Made by a program: the position numbers and the translations under genes
Assembly (NCBI GenBank): GCA_035566015.1
Contig: DATMRS010000023.1
Coordinates: forward strand, 248,001 to 312,000
DNA length: 64,000 nucleotides
Direction of reading: 5' to 3'
DNA from: DATMRS01 sp035566015
GTDB taxonomy: Bacteria > Pseudomonadota > Alphaproteobacteria > Sphingomonadales > Sphingomonadaceae
Notes under the pieces: generated by a model
The model's input: only the letters and a program-made list of their open reading frames with translations
What the model was told of the DNA's origin: nothing
The model's database searches: none
Part shown: one piece after another, positions 44,698-54,093 of the stretch
Numbering within the stretch: the first letter of the stretch is position 1
How the letters are laid out: every line of letters begins with the position of its first letter

Positions 44698-44940
44698 ATG
44701 AGCGACCGCGACCAGACTTTCGCCAAGATCATCGAGGCGATCCAGCCCTTCAACAAGAAGGACATAGAGTTGACGGAGGCGACCACCTTCGCCGGCGACC
44801 TCGAATGGGACAGCCTGACCGTCATGGATTTCGTAGCGGCGGTCGAAGACGAGTTCGACATCCTCATCACGATGAACATGCAGGCGGAAATCGAAACCGT
44901 CGGCCAGCTCGTCGACGCGGTGGATTCACTGAAGGGCTGA
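44698..44940 (+). CDS. acpR: Dedicated acyl carrier protein of the sphingolipid locus
   Basis: The protein has 80 residues, acidic, starting MSDRDQTFAKIIEAIQPF. DLEWDSLTVMDFV carries Ser39, the site for 4'-phosphopantetheine. It lies 42 bases before spt, and similar carriers in Caulobacter and Sphingomonas deliver the fatty acyl chain for sphinganine formation. A general fatty acid ACP role is unlikely because of the surrounding genes. Confidence 0.87.
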   Translation: MSDRDQTFAKIIEAIQPFNKKDIELTEATTFAGDLEWDSLTVMDFVAAVEDEFDILITMNMQAEIETVGQLVDAVDSLKG

Positions 44941-44982
44941 CCGACGCGCCGTTCCGGCGCAATTCGCTTTCGAAGGCAGGCA

Positions 44983-46185
44983 ATGACCGATCTCTTTTCC
45001 AAGTTCGACCCGCTGATCGCCGAGCGCGAGGCACTGCTCGCCAGCGGCGTGCGCGATCCGTTCGCCATCGTGATGGACGAGGTGCGCTCCCCCACCCTCG
45101 CCGTCATCAAGGGCAAGGAGACGATCCTGCTCGGCACCTACAATTATATGGGGATGACCTTCGATCCCGACGTGATCGCAGCGGGCAAGAAGGCGCTGGA
45201 CGAATTCGGATCGGGCACGACAGGCAGCCGCGTCCTCAACGGCACCTATCAGGGCCACAAGGCATGCGAGGACGCGCTCAAGGAATTTTACGGCACGAAA
45301 TCGGCCATGGTCTTTTCGACCGGCTATCAGGCCAATCTGGGCATGATGTCCACGATCGCGGGCAAGGGCGAATATATCATCCTCGATGCCGACAGCCACG
45401 CCTCGATCTATGATGGCTGCGCGCTCGGCAATGCGGAGATCGTCCGCTTCCGCCACAATTCGATCGAGGATCTCGACAAGAGGCTCGGCCGCCTGCCCGC
45501 CGAGGCCGGCAAGCTCGTCGTCCTCGAAGGCGTCTATTCGATGGTCGGCGATATCGCGCCGCTGAAGGAGATGGTCGCCGTTGCCAGGAAGCATGAAGCG
45601 ATGGTGCTGGTCGACGAAGCGCACGGCATGGGCTTTTTCGGCAAGAATGGCCGCGGCGTGTTCGAGGAGGCGGGCGTCGAGGCCGATGTCGATTTCGTCG
45701 TCGGCACCTTCTCCAAATCGGTCGGCACCGTCGGCGGCTTCTGCGTGTCGAACCATCCGAAGTTCGAGGTGCTGCGCCTCGTCTGCCGCCCCTATGTGTT
45801 CACCGCCAGCCTGCCGCCCAGCGTGGTGGCGACGGCCGCCGCCTCGATCCGCAAGCTGATGCACGCCGGCGACAAGCGCGCGCATCTGTGGAAAAATTCG
45901 AAGCGGCTGCATGCGGGCCTGCGCGAAATGGGCTTCACGCTGGGCACCGAGACGGCGCAGTCGGCAATCATTGCGGTGATGCTGCCCGACATGGAAACGA
46001 CGGTGCGCATGTGGCAGGCGCTGATCGAGCTTGGCCTTTACGTCAACATGGCGCGCCCGCCCGCGACGCCAGCGGGCACCTATCTGCTGCGCTGCTCGCT
46101 CTGCGCCGAGCATAGCGACGAGCAGGTGGAGCAGATACTGGGCATGTTCCGCGCAGCCGGCCAGGCGGTCGGCTGCATCGGCTGA
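44983..46185 (+). CDS. spt: Serine palmitoyltransferase
   Basis: The soluble PLP enzyme has 400 residues and belongs to the alpha-oxoamine synthase family. His139 (DADSHASIYDG), Asp211 and His214 (LVDEAHGMGFFG) and Lys245 (GTFSKSVGTVGG) match His159, Asp231, His234 and Lys265 of the well-studied Sphingomonas paucimobilis enzyme with a constant shift of 20. It joins L-serine with palmitoyl thioester to give 3-ketosphinganine, the first step of sphingolipid synthesis. The shorter N-terminus agrees with ACP-linked members. It is the third gene of the reductase-ACP-spt set. Confidence 0.95.
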   Translation: MTDLFSKFDPLIAEREALLASGVRDPFAIVMDEVRSPTLAVIKGKETILLGTYNYMGMTFDPDVIAAGKKALDEFGSGTTGSRVLNGTYQGHKACEDALKEFYGTKSAMVFSTGYQANLGMMSTIAGKGEYIILDADSHASIYDGCALGNAEIVRFRHNSIEDLDKRLGRLPAEAGKLVVLEGVYSMVGDIAPLKEMVAVARKHEAMVLVDEAHGMGFFGKNGRGVFEEAGVEADVDFVVGTFSKSVGTVGGFCVSNHPKFEVLRLVCRPYVFTASLPPSVVATAAASIRKLMHAGDKRAHLWKNSKRLHAGLREMGFTLGTETAQSAIIAVMLPDMETTVRMWQALIELGLYVNMARPPATPAGTYLLRCSLCAEHSDEQVEQILGMFRAAGQAVGCIG

Positions 46186-46238
46186 CACGGCATCGCGCTT
46201 TCGCATTCCGGGCGTCTTTGCTAGGGTCCGGTCTACCT

Positions 46239-48242
46239 ATGGCGAACGACGATATCGACGCCACGGACGAAAGGACCTCCTCGGGGGTCTGGCGGTGGGG
46301 GCTTGCGACCGCCGGGGCGCTGATCGTCGCGGTGCTGCTGGTCGCGCTCGTCTTTCTCGTATCGGCCTCGACGCGCGAACGCGACGCCGCGCTGGCGCGC
46401 GAGCGCCATTCCTACGGCATGATGCTGCTCACCCGCTCGCTCGACGCCTCGATGGCGCGATCGGAGGCGGCGCTGGGCCGCTTCGTCATCAGCGGCGACA
46501 AGCAGGTCGGCGCACTTTATTATGACGAGTGGCAGCGTGCCGGACGGATTCTCGACCGGATACGCAAGCTGAGCGCCAACAATCCCGAACAGGCGCCGCT
46601 GATCGACGAACTGAGCAAGCTCTACGAACAGCGCGGCAAGGAGCTGGCCGCACCCGCGACGCGCGCCTATTTCCGCCAGGGCTGGCCGGCGCTTTCCACC
46701 TTCAACAAGGCGGGCAATGCCGAATCGGTGACGCGGATCGCCGAGCTGCTAGAAAAGATCGCCGCGAACGAACGCGCGCTGCTCGGCCGGCGATCGGACA
46801 GCGTGACCGAGATGGTGACGCGATCGAACACGCTCACCGCGCTGCTCTCTGGCATCGGCCTGATGCTCGTGCTGAGTGCGATCGTGCTGGGCTGGGCGAC
46901 GTTGCAGGCGCTGACCGAACGCCGGCTCGCCCGCCATCATGCCGAGGCGGAGGCGGAGCGCGCCGAGGCGCTGGAGCGCGCTGTCGCCGAGCGGACGAGC
47001 GAATTGCAGCATGCGAACGAACGCCTGCTCCAGGAAGCCGCCGAACGCGCCAATACCGAGGAGAAGCTGCGCCAGGCGCAGAAGATGGAGGCGGTGGGCC
47101 AGCTCACCGGAGGCATCGCGCATGATTTCAACAATATGCTGGCCGTCGTCGTCGGCGGGCTCGATCTCGCGCGGCGATCGCTCGCGCGCGGGGCGGACGA
47201 GGTCGGCCGGCACATCGACAATGCGATGGAGGGTGCCAACCGCGCCGCCGCCCTCACCCGCCGCCTGCTCACCTTCGCGCGCGCCGAGCCGTTGCTGCCC
47301 AAGGGCATCGACCCCGGCGCGCTGATCGTCGGCATGTCGGACCTGCTCGACCGGACGTTGGGCGAGCGCATCGCGGTCGAGACGCGGCTCACCGCCGATC
47401 CCTGGCTGATCTGGTGCGATCCCCACCAGCTTGAAAATGCGATCATCAACCTCGCGGTCAACGCGCGCGATGCAATGGAGGGCCAGGGCCGGCTGACGAT
47501 CGAGACGGGCAATGTCACGCTGAGCGACGGCGAGATCGGGGCCGCGCGCGCGGGCGATCATGTCCGCATCGCCGTCACCGACAATGGCTGCGGCATGACG
47601 CCCGAGGTGCTCGAACATGTCTTCGAACCCTTCTTCACCACCAAGCCGGTGGGCAAGGGCACCGGGCTCGGCCTCAGCCAGATATTCGGCTTCGCGCGCC
47701 AGTCCGAAGGCGAGATCGAGATCAGCTCGGCCCCGGGCGAAGGCACGACCGTCGCGCTCTATCTGCCGCGCTTCGAGGCGGAAGACGGCGTGATGATCGA
47801 GGAACGGCCGGTGGTAACGACGGCGCCCGCCGGCCTCGCCCATGCGACGATCCTCGTCGTCGAGGACGATGCGCGCGTCTCCGCCGCCACCGTCAGTGCG
47901 CTGGAGGAGCTGGGCTATACGCCGATCGCCTGTGGCGGCGGGGAGGAAGCGCTGGCGATATTGAGCGGGCGGACGGATATCCACCTCGTCATCACCGACG
48001 TCGTGATGCCGGGAATGACGGGCCCCGAACTGGTCGCGCGCGTCACGCCGCTCTATCCCGACATCGCGATCCTCTACGTCACCGGCTATGTCGGCGATGC
48101 GGGCGACAGCATGATGTTCGCCCAGCATGATGTGCTGCGCAAACCCTTCACCGTCGCCGCGCTGGAAGCCGCCGTCGCGCAGGCGCTGACGGCGATCGAT
48201 ACCAGCCTCGATCCGTTTCAGGCCGAACCGAATCGAGCCTGA
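46239..48242 (+). CDS. CHASE3-type hybrid sensor histidine kinase
   Basis: The protein has 667 residues. A membrane helix (GLATAGALIVAVLLVALVFL) is followed by a periplasmic CHASE3-like helical domain (about 35-200) and a second helix near GIGLMLVLSAIVLGWATL. A coiled-coil linker leads to HisKA with His295 (GGIAHDFNNMLAVVVGG) and the ATPase domain (LENAIINLAVNARDAM, GTGLGLSQIFGF). A C-terminal receiver holds Asp587 (LVITDVVMPG) and the lysine loop LRKPFT. No DNA-binding partner is adjacent. It lies between spt and the lipid kinase set, so control of sphingolipid genes or envelope stress is possible but unproven. The signal is unknown. Confidence 0.9.
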   Translation: MANDDIDATDERTSSGVWRWGLATAGALIVAVLLVALVFLVSASTRERDAALARERHSYGMMLLTRSLDASMARSEAALGRFVISGDKQVGALYYDEWQRAGRILDRIRKLSANNPEQAPLIDELSKLYEQRGKELAAPATRAYFRQGWPALSTFNKAGNAESVTRIAELLEKIAANERALLGRRSDSVTEMVTRSNTLTALLSGIGLMLVLSAIVLGWATLQALTERRLARHHAEAEAERAEALERAVAERTSELQHANERLLQEAAERANTEEKLRQAQKMEAVGQLTGGIAHDFNNMLAVVVGGLDLARRSLARGADEVGRHIDNAMEGANRAAALTRRLLTFARAEPLLPKGIDPGALIVGMSDLLDRTLGERIAVETRLTADPWLIWCDPHQLENAIINLAVNARDAMEGQGRLTIETGNVTLSDGEIGAARAGDHVRIAVTDNGCGMTPEVLEHVFEPFFTTKPVGKGTGLGLSQIFGFARQSEGEIEISSAPGEGTTVALYLPRFEAEDGVMIEERPVVTTAPAGLAHATILVVEDDARVSAATVSALEELGYTPIACGGGEEALAILSGRTDIHLVITDVVMPGMTGPELVARVTPLYPDIAILYVTGYVGDAGDSMMFAQHDVLRKPFTVAALEAAVAQALTAIDTSLDPFQAEPNRA

Positions 48243-48302
48243 ATGTCCTTTGTGCCGTGATTTCCGAGCCGGCAGATGATTCCATCCGCCTCGAAATCGC
48301 TC

Positions 48303-49238
48303 TTAGCGCACCGCCCCCTTCCTCAGCAGCCTCGGCAAAAGGCTGAGCGCGCCGAGGATCGGGAAGCGCCGCTGCCACGGCCGGATGGCGATCGCGGTGC
48401 CGGCATGGCGATTGATCTTCCATGCCAGATAATCGATGCCGCCGGAGAAGGTGGCGCTCGCCTTGGCGAGGCGGGCGAGCGTCAGCAGCTTGCCCTCGCG
48501 GCGGCGCCGCGCCCACAGCCGCTCGCCCTTGCGCCGCTCGGCGGGGCCGATCGCGTCGGCGAAATCCACCATCCCATTGCGGCGAACACGCGCGGCGAGC
48601 CCTGCGGCCCCCAGCGCGACGGGGGTTAGCGCCGCGTAACGCGCCGGATCGGCATCCACCACCGATGCCGCGCGCGTCCCCCGTTCGGCCCGCAATTCCG
48701 CGCCATAGGTGAGCGCGAAGGCCCGCCGCCATATATCGAGCTGGTCGATCGAATCGGGCAGCAGCGGCCGCGCGGCGGAAAGCAGCGCGGGTGCGGCGCC
48801 GGCCACCGCCTCGATCGCCCGGCGGCGGGCGACGGCGTTCGCGACCCAGACGAGCCGCGACGGCTGGGCGAAACGCGCCCAGACCGACACGTTGCGCGTC
48901 GCCGGCGAGGCAAGCCGCGCGAAATCGGCCTCGCTCAGCACCGCATATTTGGCGGCGAGCCCCTGATGCTCGAACGGAAAGACATTGGGGGGCAGCAGCC
49001 GGTTCGCGCTTGCCAGCCAGCGCCGCCCAAAAGCGCGCCGATAGTCCGACACGATCAGGTAGAAATCGAGTATCAGCCCGTCGAGTTCGGACTGGCGCAG
49101 GCAGGAGCCGTAAAAGAGCACCGCACAGGCCGCCGCCGCATGCCGCGCCGCGATCGCCGCCGCGAGCGAGGCGACGCGCGGGTCCACCGGTTCGCCCAGT
49201 TCCTGGGCGATGAAGGGCACTAGCGGATTGTCGGACAT
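48303..49238 (-). CDS. Nucleotidyltransferase-like protein of the sphingolipid locus
   Basis: The protein has 311 residues. CAVLFYGSCLRQSELDGLIL then DFYLIVSDY resembles a nucleotidyltransferase core, with Gly-Ser at 44-45 and acidic residues near 51-58. The rest is basic and helical, without membrane spans. It follows the lipid kinase directly, as stop TAG is next to its ATG (TAGATG). In Caulobacter the ceramide kinase gene cpgB sits with cpgA and cpgC, all needed for ceramide phosphoglycerate, and this protein may be a counterpart of one of them. I am not certain which, so no symbol is given. Confidence 0.6.
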   Translation of the reverse strand: MSDNPLVPFIAQELGEPVDPRVASLAAAIAARHAAAACAVLFYGSCLRQSELDGLILDFYLIVSDYRRAFGRRWLASANRLLPPNVFPFEHQGLAAKYAVLSEADFARLASPATRNVSVWARFAQPSRLVWVANAVARRRAIEAVAGAAPALLSAARPLLPDSIDQLDIWRRAFALTYGAELRAERGTRAASVVDADPARYAALTPVALGAAGLAARVRRNGMVDFADAIGPAERRKGERLWARRRREGKLLTLARLAKASATFSGGIDYLAWKINRHAGTAIAIRPWQRRFPILGALSLLPRLLRKGAVR

Positions 49239-50210
49239 CTACGCCGCGAGGCGGAGGAACGGGACGGGCGCCGTATGCCGCAGGACGATCGGATGGCCGA
49301 TCGACGTTTCGAACAATTCGCCGTCGAGGATCACGCTCGACCGATCGCCCTCGATCCGGATTTCGTCGCCCCGCTCGACATGCACGCCCCGCATGTTGTT
49401 CCGGCCCAGTTTGCCGAACACGCTCGCGAACAACGCGCGCAGCAGGGCGAGCGGCCGCTGCTCGATCACCATCAGTTGCAACGCGCCCGCAGCGGTCGGC
49501 GCGGCGGTGTTGGTGCCGAGCAGCAGGCGCTGCAAGGTCGTCACGATCAGCAGCACGAAGCGGCCCTGCAACTCGCCCTCGCGCGTCAGGGAGACGGTGA
49601 GCGGCGCCGGACGCGGCGGCAGGAAGGCCGCGCGCGCGCCGAAGACCAGCGAGAAGAGCACCGCGAAGAAGGTCAGGAGGTGGCTGAACCCGTTGGGCAG
49701 CCCCAACGGATAGACCTTGTGCCGGCAATAGAGGATCGAATCGGCGAGCCCCGCCCCGCCCAGGAACATGCCCAGCACCGGCTTCGACGTCGCCTGCCCG
49801 TCCGACAATGCGATCAGTTCGCGCGCGACGATATGTTCGGACAGATCGTGGCGCGCCAATTCCATCACCCGCTCGAGCGCCACGATCGGATCGCCCGACG
49901 CACCGAGATCGAGCGCGATGAGGTTGGTCTTGCCGTTGGGCAGCACCGCGACCGGCGGCGGCGAATCGCCGAAATGATCGCCATGGTAGAGTTCGGTCAG
50001 CGCCGTCTGCACGGTGCCGTCGCCGCCGTTGATCACCAGCACCTTGGGCTTGACGCGCGCGATCGTGCGCAGCGCCTCGCCGACCTGGCCGGCGGCCTCC
50101 ACCTCATAATGGAAGATGTCGCCATGCTGCGCGCAGAAGCTGCGGATACGCGGCAGCAATGCCCGGTTCCCGGTGGAGGAGGGGTTGGACAAGAGGGCGA
50201 CGCGCGCCAT
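49239..50210 (-). CDS. LCB5/diacylglycerol-kinase family lipid kinase, candidate ceramide kinase (CpgB-like)
   Basis: The protein has 323 residues. VALLSNPSSTGNR at the N-terminus and KVLVINGGDGTVQTAL, with GGDGT at 62-66, are the nucleotide site of the LCB5/DgkB fold. The later segment AVLPNGKTNLIALDLG supplies the conserved Asn and acidic residues. It phosphorylates a lipid hydroxyl. Because it lies in the spt-bCerS region, ceramide is the likeliest substrate, as for CpgB of Caulobacter. The gene begins 3 bases after the DUF2141 stop. A diacylglycerol substrate cannot be excluded. Confidence 0.83.
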   Translation of the reverse strand: MARVALLSNPSSTGNRALLPRIRSFCAQHGDIFHYEVEAAGQVGEALRTIARVKPKVLVINGGDGTVQTALTELYHGDHFGDSPPPVAVLPNGKTNLIALDLGASGDPIVALERVMELARHDLSEHIVARELIALSDGQATSKPVLGMFLGGAGLADSILYCRHKVYPLGLPNGFSHLLTFFAVLFSLVFGARAAFLPPRPAPLTVSLTREGELQGRFVLLIVTTLQRLLLGTNTAAPTAAGALQLMVIEQRPLALLRALFASVFGKLGRNNMRGVHVERGDEIRIEGDRSSVILDGELFETSIGHPIVLRHTAPVPFLRLAA

Positions 50211-50213
50211 GGC

Positions 50214-50738
50214 TCACCGGTCTCCAGACTTTACGGGGCCGATCGAAAAAAGGCCCCGCATATATTGCAAAACGATATCCACCTTCTTGACGGACGGCCC
50301 GACGTTGATGGCGACTTCCTCATAAGGCGGCATCCGCCGCGCGATTGCATCGCCCACCGAGATACCCGGGTTGCGCGAGAAACCGCCGCCGTCACTCATC
50401 CCGCCCTTGCCGTCGCCGTTGATGTCGTGGCGAACCGCCACCGCATAACGGCCGGGCGCGGGTAAGGGCACGCACACCTGCATCGGGTCCGACCGGACGG
50501 GCATGTCGATTCGCGCGATTCGCTTGCCGCCCTTCACGAACTGCGCCGGATCGCTGCCGTAAACCTGGACGCGCAGGTCGCCGCGCGTCTTCTTGAATCC
50601 GCGCACGTCGACCATCAGCGCCGCGCCCGATGGGCTCGTGCACTGCGCCGCTTCGGCGCCCGCTGCCTGCCCCGGCAGGACGGCCGGGGCGGCAAAGGCA
50701 AGTGATGCGAACAGGATGGGACGCATCAGATTGGACAT
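50214..50738 (-). CDS. Exported DUF2141 protein
   Basis: The protein has 174 residues. A signal peptide (ILFASLAFAAPAVLPGQAAGA) is followed by a small beta-sandwich with DLRVQVYGSD, RYAVAVRHDINGDGK and FSRNPG, the marks of DUF2141. It is first in a three-gene minus-strand operon with the lipid kinase and the nucleotidyltransferase-like protein. A periplasmic lipid-handling role is inferred from context only. Confidence 0.83.
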   Translation of the reverse strand: MSNLMRPILFASLAFAAPAVLPGQAAGAEAAQCTSPSGAALMVDVRGFKKTRGDLRVQVYGSDPAQFVKGGKRIARIDMPVRSDPMQVCVPLPAPGRYAVAVRHDINGDGKGGMSDGGGFSRNPGISVGDAIARRMPPYEEVAINVGPSVKKVDIVLQYMRGLFSIGPVKSGDR

Positions 50739-50863
50739 GACCTCTCAACTCCTGGAAGCTATAGGCCGCACATGCGCACGCGCATGGCGGTCCGGTGGCT
50801 CCCCCATGCGTTGCAAGATCGGTTGCGAATGCGGCCAGAACATGGTCATGGGGCGTCCACATT

Positions 50864-52072
50864 TTGAGATTTCTGAGCCTCACCGATCGTTATCTCGCAC
50901 GGCTGATCGTGGTGCCGCTGCTCAGCACGCTGATCGTCGCCGCGATGCTTCTGACGCTCGACAAGATGCTGCGCCTGTTCGATTTCGTGACGCAGCAGGG
51001 CGGGCCGGTCAGCGTCGTCTGGCGGATGCTGGCCAATATGATGCCCGAATATATGTCGCTGGGCATCCCGATCGGGCTGATGTTGGGCATCCTGCTCGCC
51101 TTCCGCAAGCTCGCTTTGTCATCGGAGTTGGACGTGCTGCGCGCGCTGGGCAACAGCTATGGCCGGCTGCTGCGCGTGCCCTACATGTTCGCGATCGGGC
51201 TCGCAGTCGCCAATCTGCTGATCGTCGGCTTCGTCCAGCCTTATGCGCGCTACGCCTATGAAGGGCTGCGGTTCGAGCTGCGATCGGGCGCGCTCGGCGC
51301 GTCGATCAAGGTGGGTGAGTTCACCAAGCTCGGCCGGCGGATGACCTTGCGCGTCGAGGAGAGTCGCGACAGCGGACGCGACCTGCGCGGTATCTTCGTG
51401 ATGGCCGAGGACAATCAGGGCAAGAGCCTGGCCGTCACCGCCGAACGCGGCACCTTCATGGCGACCGACGATCCCAACACGATCATCCTCAGGCTGACCA
51501 ACGGCACGCTGGTCCACAATGCACCGGGCTTCAAGACGCCGCGCGTGCTGAGCTTCGTCGGCCATGATCTGCCGATCGACCTGCCCAAGATGGAGGCATT
51601 CCGCCAGCGCGGCGGGGGCGATCGGGAGATGACGATGCCCGAGCTGGTCCGCGTCGCCCATCTGAAGGGCACGACCGACAAGACCCGCGCCGAGTTGCGC
51701 GCCAATTTCCATTTCCGCCTCGTCGAGGTGGCGACGATGCTGCTGCTGCCGCTGCTCGCAGTGGCGCTGGCGGTGCCGCCGAAGCGATCCACCTCGGCGC
51801 TGGGCGTCTTCCTGTCGATCGTGATGATCGTCACCTATCACAAGGTGAACGAATATGCGGAAGGGATGGGCGCGCTAGGCCGGATCGATCCGCTGATCGC
51901 GCTCTGGGTGCCCTTCCTGCTGTTCGCCGCATTGATCTGGTGGATGTATCGCACGCTGGCCTTCGTGCCCGGCGGCCAGCCGATCGGCGCGCTCGAACGC
52001 GCGGCGGCGAAGGCGGGCAAGGCGATGCGGCGCTGGCTGCCCTTCACCCGGCCGGCGGGTGGCCAGCCATGA
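50864..52072 (+). CDS. LptF-like YjgP/YjgQ family permease
   Basis: The protein has about 402 residues if the TTG at 50864 is used; no strong ribosome site decides the start. Two membrane pairs flank a periplasmic beta-jellyroll: LSLTDRYLARLIVVPLLSTL and MPEYMSLGIPIGLMLGILLA at the front, and FRLVEVATMLLLPLLAVALA at the back. With the next gene it would form the membrane part of an ABC exporter moving lipid from the inner membrane, as LptFG does for LPS. As sphingomonads carry glycosphingolipid in place of LPS, a sphingolipid cargo is attractive. A paralogue for LPS-type transport elsewhere cannot be ruled out. Confidence 0.83.
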   Translation: MRFLSLTDRYLARLIVVPLLSTLIVAAMLLTLDKMLRLFDFVTQQGGPVSVVWRMLANMMPEYMSLGIPIGLMLGILLAFRKLALSSELDVLRALGNSYGRLLRVPYMFAIGLAVANLLIVGFVQPYARYAYEGLRFELRSGALGASIKVGEFTKLGRRMTLRVEESRDSGRDLRGIFVMAEDNQGKSLAVTAERGTFMATDDPNTIILRLTNGTLVHNAPGFKTPRVLSFVGHDLPIDLPKMEAFRQRGGGDREMTMPELVRVAHLKGTTDKTRAELRANFHFRLVEVATMLLLPLLAVALAVPPKRSTSALGVFLSIVMIVTYHKVNEYAEGMGALGRIDPLIALWVPFLLFAALIWWMYRTLAFVPGGQPIGALERAAAKAGKAMRRWLPFTRPAGGQP

Positions 52073-53169
52073 ACATCAATTTCGCCTTCTTCGCCTCGCG
52101 CACGCTGACCTGGTACATGGCGCGCAAGTTCCTCGTCACCAGCTTCGCCGTGCTGGCGGGTCTCGTGCTCATCCTCGTCACGCTCGACATGCTGGGCGAA
52201 TCGGGCAGCATCCTCGCTTATCCCGGCAATGGCGACGCGGAGCTGTGGCGTTACGCCTCATTGCGCGTGCCGCAGATCGTCGCCCGCTTCCTGCCATTTT
52301 CGGCGCTGCTCGGCGCGCTCATCACGCTCGCCACGCTCAACCAGAATAGCGAGGTGATCGCGATGAAGGCGGCGGGCGTCTCGGCGCACCAGATCCTCGC
52401 GCCGCTGATCGTCGCCAGCCTCGGCGTCGCCGCTTTATCCTTCTGGTTCAACGATCGCGTCGTCGCGCGCGCCACCGCGACGCTCGATGCGTGGCAGGAC
52501 GCCCAATACGGCCCAATTCCCAACCGGCGCGGGATCGTCTCCAACGTCTGGGTGCGATCGGGGGACGACCTGATCCACGCCGGCGAGGCGAGCGGGCGGG
52601 GCGCGGGCGTCACGCTCGCCAATGTCGCCGTTTATGAGCGCGACGGCGGCGCGCTGCGCGACATCATCCACGGCAAGAGCGCGCGGCAGGTAAAGGAAGG
52701 CTGGCTGCTGGAAGACGTGCGCTATTTCGACGTTGCGCGCGGCACGCTGACCGATATGCCGAGCATCGTCATCGGCAAGGGGATCACCCCCGACCGCTTC
52801 ACCCTCGCCAGTGTCGATGCCGAGGAGCGGAGCTTCGGATCGCTGCAAACGGCAATATCCGACCTCCGCGCCGCCGGCCGGCCGACCAGCGCGCTGGAAG
52901 CCGGGCTGTGGCACAAGCTGTCGGGGCCGCTGTCGTCGGTGCTGATGCCGCTGCTGGCGGGGGTCGCCGCCTTCGGCCTTGCGCGATCGGGCCACCTTTT
53001 CGTGCGCGTGGTGATCGGCATGGCGCTGGGCTTCGCTTATTTCGTCGCGGACAATTTCGCGCTCGCCATGGGCAATCTGGGGGCCTATCCGCCCTTCCTC
53101 GCCGCCTGGGCCCCCCCCTTCCTGTTCTTTCTGATCGGTGAGGCGGTCCTGATCCGGACGGAGGAATGA
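52069..53169 (+). CDS. LptG-like YjgP/YjgQ family permease
   Basis: The protein has 366 residues; its ATG overlaps the stop of the LptF-like gene (ATGA). TLTWYMARKFLVTSFAVLAG opens the first helix. QIVARFLPFSALLGALITLA, LWHKLSGPLSSVLMPLLAGV and GMALGFAYFVADNFALAMG are membrane parts of the LptG type. The periplasmic part resembles the LptF-like partner's jellyroll. No ATPase (LptB) gene is nearby. Pairing with the sphingolipid genes suggests lipid export. Confidence 0.87.
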   Translation: MNINFAFFASRTLTWYMARKFLVTSFAVLAGLVLILVTLDMLGESGSILAYPGNGDAELWRYASLRVPQIVARFLPFSALLGALITLATLNQNSEVIAMKAAGVSAHQILAPLIVASLGVAALSFWFNDRVVARATATLDAWQDAQYGPIPNRRGIVSNVWVRSGDDLIHAGEASGRGAGVTLANVAVYERDGGALRDIIHGKSARQVKEGWLLEDVRYFDVARGTLTDMPSIVIGKGITPDRFTLASVDAEERSFGSLQTAISDLRAAGRPTSALEAGLWHKLSGPLSSVLMPLLAGVAAFGLARSGHLFVRVVIGMALGFAYFVADNFALAMGNLGAYPPFLAAWAPPFLFFLIGEAVLIRTEE

Positions 53170-53313
53170 GCCAACGCCTTGAAAGCGTTATGACGCGCGG
53201 GCGCCACAATAGGTCCAAAATCCGCCGCATTGACGCGGCAGAGGCTGGCGATCGGCGTTTTCTCCCTACATAGGGGGGTGCTCCGCATTGGGATCGACGA
53301 GGACAATTTCGCG

Positions 53314-54084
53314 GTGAAGAGCTTGCAGCCGACACAATCCGGTTTCTGGAACCGTTCGCATCATCTGGATCGGATGACGTTCAAGGAACTGGTGGTCGCC
53401 TATTTCCAGTATCCGGCGATCATCGCCTACCTGCTTCTCGCGGTGGGCGCGATCGCGCTTTACACGTGGCAGCCGGCGCCGCTGGTGCAGACGCTCGCGT
53501 CGGTCGCGATCGCGGTTCTCGTCTATCCGCTCGCCTGGTACGTGCTGCATCGCTGGGTGCTGCACAGCCAGTGGATGTGGAAGCATCGCTGGCTCGCGGG
53601 CACGTGGAAGCGCATTCATTACGATCATCACCAGGACCCCAATCATTTGGAGGTGCTGTTCGGCGCGCTGCACACCACGGTGCCGACGATCGCGGCCGCC
53701 ACCGCGCCCTTCGGCTACGCGATCGGCGGCTTCGGCGGCATGATGGCGGCGTTCGCGACGGGGCTGCTCACCACCTGCTTCTACGAATTCTGCCACTGCA
53801 TCCAGCATCTGTCCTACAAGCCGAGGAACAAGTTTCTCGCCGCGATGAAGGCGCGCCACATGGCGCACCACTTCCACGACGAGAAGGGCAATTTCGGCAT
53901 TACCAACTTCCTGTGGGACCGGCTGTTCGGCACCTTCTACGAACGGCAGGAGCGCGGCCGGAAGAGCCCGACGGTGTTCAACCTCGGCTACACATCCGAG
54001 GTGGCGGTGCGCTATCCATGGGTCGCCGAATTGTCGGGCGGCATCGCCACCGGCCACCCGCGCCACCGCCACCAGCAGGACTGA
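53314..54084 (+). CDS. Fatty acid hydroxylase/sterol desaturase family membrane enzyme, candidate sphingolipid hydroxylase
   Basis: The protein has 256 residues from a GTG at 53314; the ATG at 53374 (MTFKELVV) is the main alternative. Four or five membrane helices carry the di-iron histidine pattern: His79-x4-His84 (HRWVLH), His102-x2-HisHis (HYDHH), His161-x3-His165 (HCIQH) and His182-x2-HisHis-x-His (HMAHHFH). The family includes FA2H/Scs7, which 2-hydroxylate the fatty acid of ceramides, and Sur2, which hydroxylates the sphinganine base. The ceramide synthase gene starts 9 bases after its stop. Sphingomonad glycosphingolipids are known to contain 2-hydroxy fatty acids, so it is a good candidate for that step. 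This assignment is inference. Confidence 0.8.
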   Translation: MKSLQPTQSGFWNRSHHLDRMTFKELVVAYFQYPAIIAYLLLAVGAIALYTWQPAPLVQTLASVAIAVLVYPLAWYVLHRWVLHSQWMWKHRWLAGTWKRIHYDHHQDPNHLEVLFGALHTTVPTIAAATAPFGYAIGGFGGMMAAFATGLLTTCFYEFCHCIQHLSYKPRNKFLAAMKARHMAHHFHDEKGNFGITNFLWDRLFGTFYERQERGRKSPTVFNLGYTSEVAVRYPWVAELSGGIATGHPRHRHQQD

Positions 54085-54093
54085 TCCCGCCCG

